A DNA stretch of 64,000 nt from Daphnia pulex. Taxonomy: Eukaryota; Arthropoda; Branchiopoda; Diplostraca; Daphniidae. Below the pieces are notes generated by a model. It made no database searches. It saw only the letters and a list, made by a program, of their open reading frames with translations, and was not told where the DNA came from. Within the stretch, counting starts at the first letter, position 1. Every line of letters starts with the position of its first letter. Both the position numbers and the translations under genes were made by a program. This document shows positions 60,650-64,000 of this stretch, piece after piece. The DNA is taken from positions 3,985,501 to 4,049,500 of the forward strand of contig NC_060018.1 of assembly GCF_021134715.1 (NCBI RefSeq), given 5' to 3'.

Positions 60650-62854
60650 TTTAATCAGATTCTTTGTTACTGTTAAGGGTAAGGGTAAAAAACAAATCTT
60701 AAAAACGTTTTTGCTTTTCTAATAAGCGTAGAAAAAGTGGAACACTGGAATCGGTTTTCAAAATGTTTCCTTTTCAAACGTCAAGCTTAAAGCTTTGTAG
60801 TCTGCTTGGTTATCATTGTTGCGGATTGGCCGCAAGGAGCAGGCCTCCACAACATCATGAGAACCATCTAACTCCGATCCGTCATAAGTGTAATTTTTTT
60901 AAAGAATGTATGATATTAAGCACAAATAAAATAATTAATGACAAAATCTATGTTGTTACTTTATAGGAATCTAGGAACGAACGACATATTTTATTGAAAG
61001 AAAATAATCTGTCACCAGAAAGTTGCTGTTTTCTCCCAATAGATGACGTCGGCTTTGGTATTGATAGCCCTCCCCAGATGGCTTCAAATTTTTGATGAAC
61101 TGCGCGCCAAAAAAACAATTTTAATACTTTAATAGGTAAGTAAATGAGATTGGCACTGGATAACGATATCGTCTAGCTGCAACTCTCAGCGGACAGCGTT
61201 GGTTGGTTCTACTGATATAAGAACGTAGAACGGATCCATTCAACGTCCTTTTAGACGTTTATTCTGTAAATTACACACGAATGATGATTCCGTCGTTTAC
61301 ATCCATAGGAATAGGAATTTTACATGGTTTTTATGGTATTATAAATATTTCTAGTAGTTTTCTACATCAAACATTTAAGCGAAAAACAAAGTGCAACGTG
61401 GACACCATTTCTAGTAATAGCTGATAGCTCTGATTTTGATATTTGTAAAATATTTATAATTTCCATTCGATTTAATAGATATTTCATCTCACAATATTTG
61501 TGAATGATAGCTTTGCTATACTAACGAATTGCGTATAATTGAAAACGCTAATTGATTAAATGATTTAAATCGTGTTTGGGATAAAGTTTGTCCGCCAGGT
61601 GATGCGTTGAACAGTTGATGCGATTCCTAAGCACGAGCAGTCGAGCTCGAGCACGACTACGACACATGGCAGACATTGTTGTTGGATTTTCTGGTTAGTT
61701 TTCCATTCTTTATCGAATTACAAGTGTATTGCATCGGAATTTCTGATTGGATTAATCAGATTTAACAAGCTTCAAGTTAAGACTTAAGAAAGTTAACTTT
61801 ACTGCCTGTCTCCACGTAATCGTTGCCGTATCATGAAAATGCCTCGATGTTGACAGGGTTTCTACTACAGCTACATTGACGACGAGAATGAGATGAAAAC
61901 AGGAAATCTGAAATGGTAATAGTGTATGTAGTTGTAAGATAAATCAAGTGGTTTATCATTTAGTTTAAATTTTGTCCAGTGGTGTCCCATTTTACTTACA
62001 CATTTTCATTGTTTATTTTACTTAAGTTCAACATCATTTTTATATGTTGAATATAAGTGACATACTGAACCACTTTTTCAGAATATTTGAAGTGGTTTTA
62101 GCACACAAGAAAACTGATATCCAAATTAAAACAAAATTATTTTTTTAAAATAGTACCAAGCAATAGTGTTTACTAACTAATGGTTGGTACTGACTGCTGG
62201 AGTTAAAGTTAATTGGCGACATCTCCAAGGTTTCACGTTTCATTCTTAAATAGTAGTTGTTGCCTGATTGGTAAGTTTAAATTAAATTAATTACAAGGCA
62301 TGTCGATACCGAAAAGATCGCAACCTGGTCTCTGATGGCGCGCCAGTACGTTCCCTACCACACGTTCCTTTATTTGGTTACATTTGGGATTTTCACTAGC
62401 CCGGTCGAATTTTAGCTGCATAACGATCAAGAAAGTCTAAAACCTAAATCCCAAACAACTTATCTTTTATCCTGTCTCTTGGATTGTGATTTTTTTCTGC
62501 ATAAAAAGTCAACATAAAAAAAACAGTCTACCGGAATTTGAGCATTAATAAAGGTAAGAAGGTGTGCTGAAGTGTTTTGTTAATCATAGAGATTCTTTAG
62601 ATTTGTCAGTCGATCTCGGATCTGGAACGGGTTTTTTTAAATTAAAGATTCTAACACAATTTTATTTTTTAAAATTAGTCGTTAAGCCCAGCCGGTTATA
62701 ATCCTGAACAGTGAACATTTTATATTCACATTTCACACTTCACAGTCGAATTTGCCGCTTTGGCTTTTAGCAATTGCAGGGATGCCAGATGCGGACTTTT
62801 AAATTGCAAAACTGAAAATATTGGCAATGTTGCGCCTTGCGCGTTACTTTCAAG
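60650..62854. other. Intergenic, weak exon candidates only
   Basis: Two fragments look exon-like but do not join in frame: 61666-61693 (MADIVVGFS then a GTTAGT donor) and 61855-61919, an open stretch reading GFYYSYIDDENEMKTGNLKW before TAA. Otherwise AT-rich with nothing recognisable. Confidence 0.4.
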
Positions 62855-62966
62855 ATGGCTGCTTCAGTCTTACGCCAGCCTGTTCGGGTACTGCTACGAC
62901 CTACGAGACATAATTCAACTCAACTTTCTCAACTTATTTTCCCTGGCATTATTCGCCATAAAAATG
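62855..62966 (+). CDS. First exon of a probable mitochondrial protein (runs off the window)
   Basis: ATG at 62855 in a good context (AAGATGG) gives MAASVLRQPVRVLLRPTRHN, then STQLSQLIFPGIIRHKN. The exon ends in phase 1 at a GTAACT donor (62966). The first 20 residues are rich in Arg, Leu, Val and Ala without acidic residues, a classic mitochondrial presequence. No later exon could be identified with confidence before the window ends, so the product is unknown. A plus-strand alternative start at 62760 in a different frame is not favoured. Confidence 0.55.
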
Positions 62967-63240
62967 GTAACTCCTTCTTGTATTCATTTAAAGCTATTAA
63001 ATGTAAATTTTTTGTCTGGTGCATAAACAGATAACAACATAGTCTGCAATTTATACTTGGCATTTGGCAATTTCATCTTATCATGTGGCCTGAAACTGCT
63101 GTTTCCCAAAATGTCGTCTCTAGCTGCACGTATCGGCTGTACGCTTCAGAACAGTAAATGTGATCATGTTTGTACATTTAGTTAGTTGATGAAATTGTTT
63201 CTGATAATAATTGTGTTTCTATTTTTCTATTAACAGCATG

Positions 63241-63311
63241 GTGAAGTTTGAGCTTCTTCATTGCAGTCCAAAGTGCTCATTGATTTGTTGAAGCCAGCTG
63301 GCCAAAGGTGT
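63241..63311 (+). repeat. Duplicated exon-like element, copy 1
   Basis: 71 bp matching 63641-63711 at about 53 of 71 positions without gaps. Both copies contain TTGCAG, then a 41-nt segment, then a G|GTG donor-like end. Confidence 0.6.
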
Positions 63312-63640
63312 TGCGCTTACAGTCTTGCTACCTGTACCAGTTGGAGCTTTCGTCACACACTGAAACACTTCCAAACAATTTAAAGTAATTAGATTGATCA
63401 ACTTTTTTGCAGTAAGGCTAAACATTAAATTTGTTGATGACTAGCTCTTTGCTTTATATCTGTTGACTTTTCAGTTAAGACTGTTTTAAAAGCTTGTTAA
63501 CTGTGTATTCCTTTGTAGTGTTTGTAAAAGATTAGAGATTGCTTAGTTTAATTATGCTTCTGTTATTTTCTTATGTTGCACATGACTTTGTTTTCTTACA
63601 GTAATCGAGTTTTTTTTCCCCAAGTAGGATTAACAGTCGC

Positions 63641-63711
63641 TTGAAGTCTGAGCCTCTTTGTTGCAGTCCAATATGTACATGAATTTTGTGCAGCCAGTTG
63701 GAGAATGGTGT
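63641..63711 (+). repeat. Duplicated exon-like element, copy 2
   Basis: Exactly 400 bp after copy 1. The 41-nt core (63667-63707) is open in the phase left by the exon at 62855-62966, while the copy-1 core meets a TGA in that phase. Confidence 0.6.
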
Positions 63712-64000
63712 GGTGAGCCGTTGCATGCAGACTGGTGCTGGTGTCGTTCGTTCATTTAACTATGGACCGTTCAGTCGTTCGTTTATCGTAAGAAATCTGT
63801 TTCCTTGTCGCGTAAAATCGTGTCCACCAGGTGGCGAAGTTAGTAGGTTAGCATTTCGTTATTGATGTCGAAGACCATTGTGACATCTTAATTTGGGCTT
63901 CTAACTAAGTGCTTTTGTGGAAAATACTTGTTAAGAGTTGTAAACTTTTGTTGATGGAACATACCAGAAATTCCTTTGCTTATTAAAAACTTGAAATGAT

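Noticed and set aside
61666-61919. Two exon-like fragments reading MADIVVGFS and GFYYSYIDDENEM
   Set aside because: They do not join in frame with each other, and no further exon supports a gene.
1-64000. CRISPR arrays, rRNA or tRNA genes, bacterial operons, viral insertions
   Set aside because: No regular spacer arrays, no tRNA B-box-like GGTTCGANTCC in a plausible cloverleaf, no rRNA text and no recognisable viral or transposase proteins were seen by eye.

Overview
The window reads as nuclear genomic DNA of an arthropod, most likely a branchiopod crustacean such as Daphnia. The evidence is short canonical introns (mostly about 50-120 bp), arthropod-style housekeeping orthologues (pins, Pep, COQ4, PPIL3, GORAB, an ERI1-family exonuclease), TATA/TCAGT promoters on secreted-protein genes whose first intron falls just after the start codon, and tyrosine-rich 'YYTEAPKYY'-type repeat genes. 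Species cannot be settled from the sequence alone. No coding sequence here is a simple bacterial-style ORF apart from one intronless gene; the gene models below were built by joining exons by hand. Frame sums and splice phases check out for every multi-exon model I call with high confidence.

Layout. 1-3.1 kb: two tandem, frame-broken tyrosine-rich repeat genes on the minus strand. 3.1-6.9 kb: AT-rich DNA with a threefold tandem repeat, a fold-back inverted repeat and one speculative small gene. 6.9-8.4 kb: an intronless membrane C-type-lectin-like gene (+) and a small His-rich two-exon gene (-). 9.2-12.5 kb: GORAB and an ERI1-family 3'-5' exonuclease, both on the minus strand and sharing a 41-bp upstream element. 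12.5-25.6 kb: a long gene-poor, microsatellite-rich stretch. 25.6-31.5 kb: a head-to-head pair, COQ4 (-) and pins/LGN (+). 31.5-37.1 kb: gene-poor. 37.1-39.05 kb: an unrecognised single-pass membrane protein (-). 39.05-45.2 kb: gene-poor. 45.2-48.8 kb: a GPI-anchored-type M14 metallocarboxypeptidase with a GC-AG intron (-). 48.8-53.0 kb: gene-poor. 53.0-54.9 kb: an unrecognised secreted 577-residue protein (-). 56.2-59.8 kb: a convergent pair, a Pep-like zinc-finger protein (+) and PPIL3 (-). 62.9 kb to the end: first exon of a probable mitochondrial protein (+) that runs off the window, with a duplicated exon-like element in its intron.

The genes do not form a single pathway. They are independent eukaryotic genes: mitochondrial ubiquinone biosynthesis (COQ4), spindle orientation and G-protein signalling (pins), Golgi trafficking (GORAB), RNA 3'-end trimming (ERI), spliceosome-associated peptidyl-prolyl isomerisation (PPIL3) and nuclear RNA binding (Pep). 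I found no convincing evidence of an undescribed multi-gene system. The most novel-looking content is lineage-specific: the decayed Tyr-repeat pair, the 577-residue secreted protein, the His-rich protein and the membrane protein with a long cytosolic tail.
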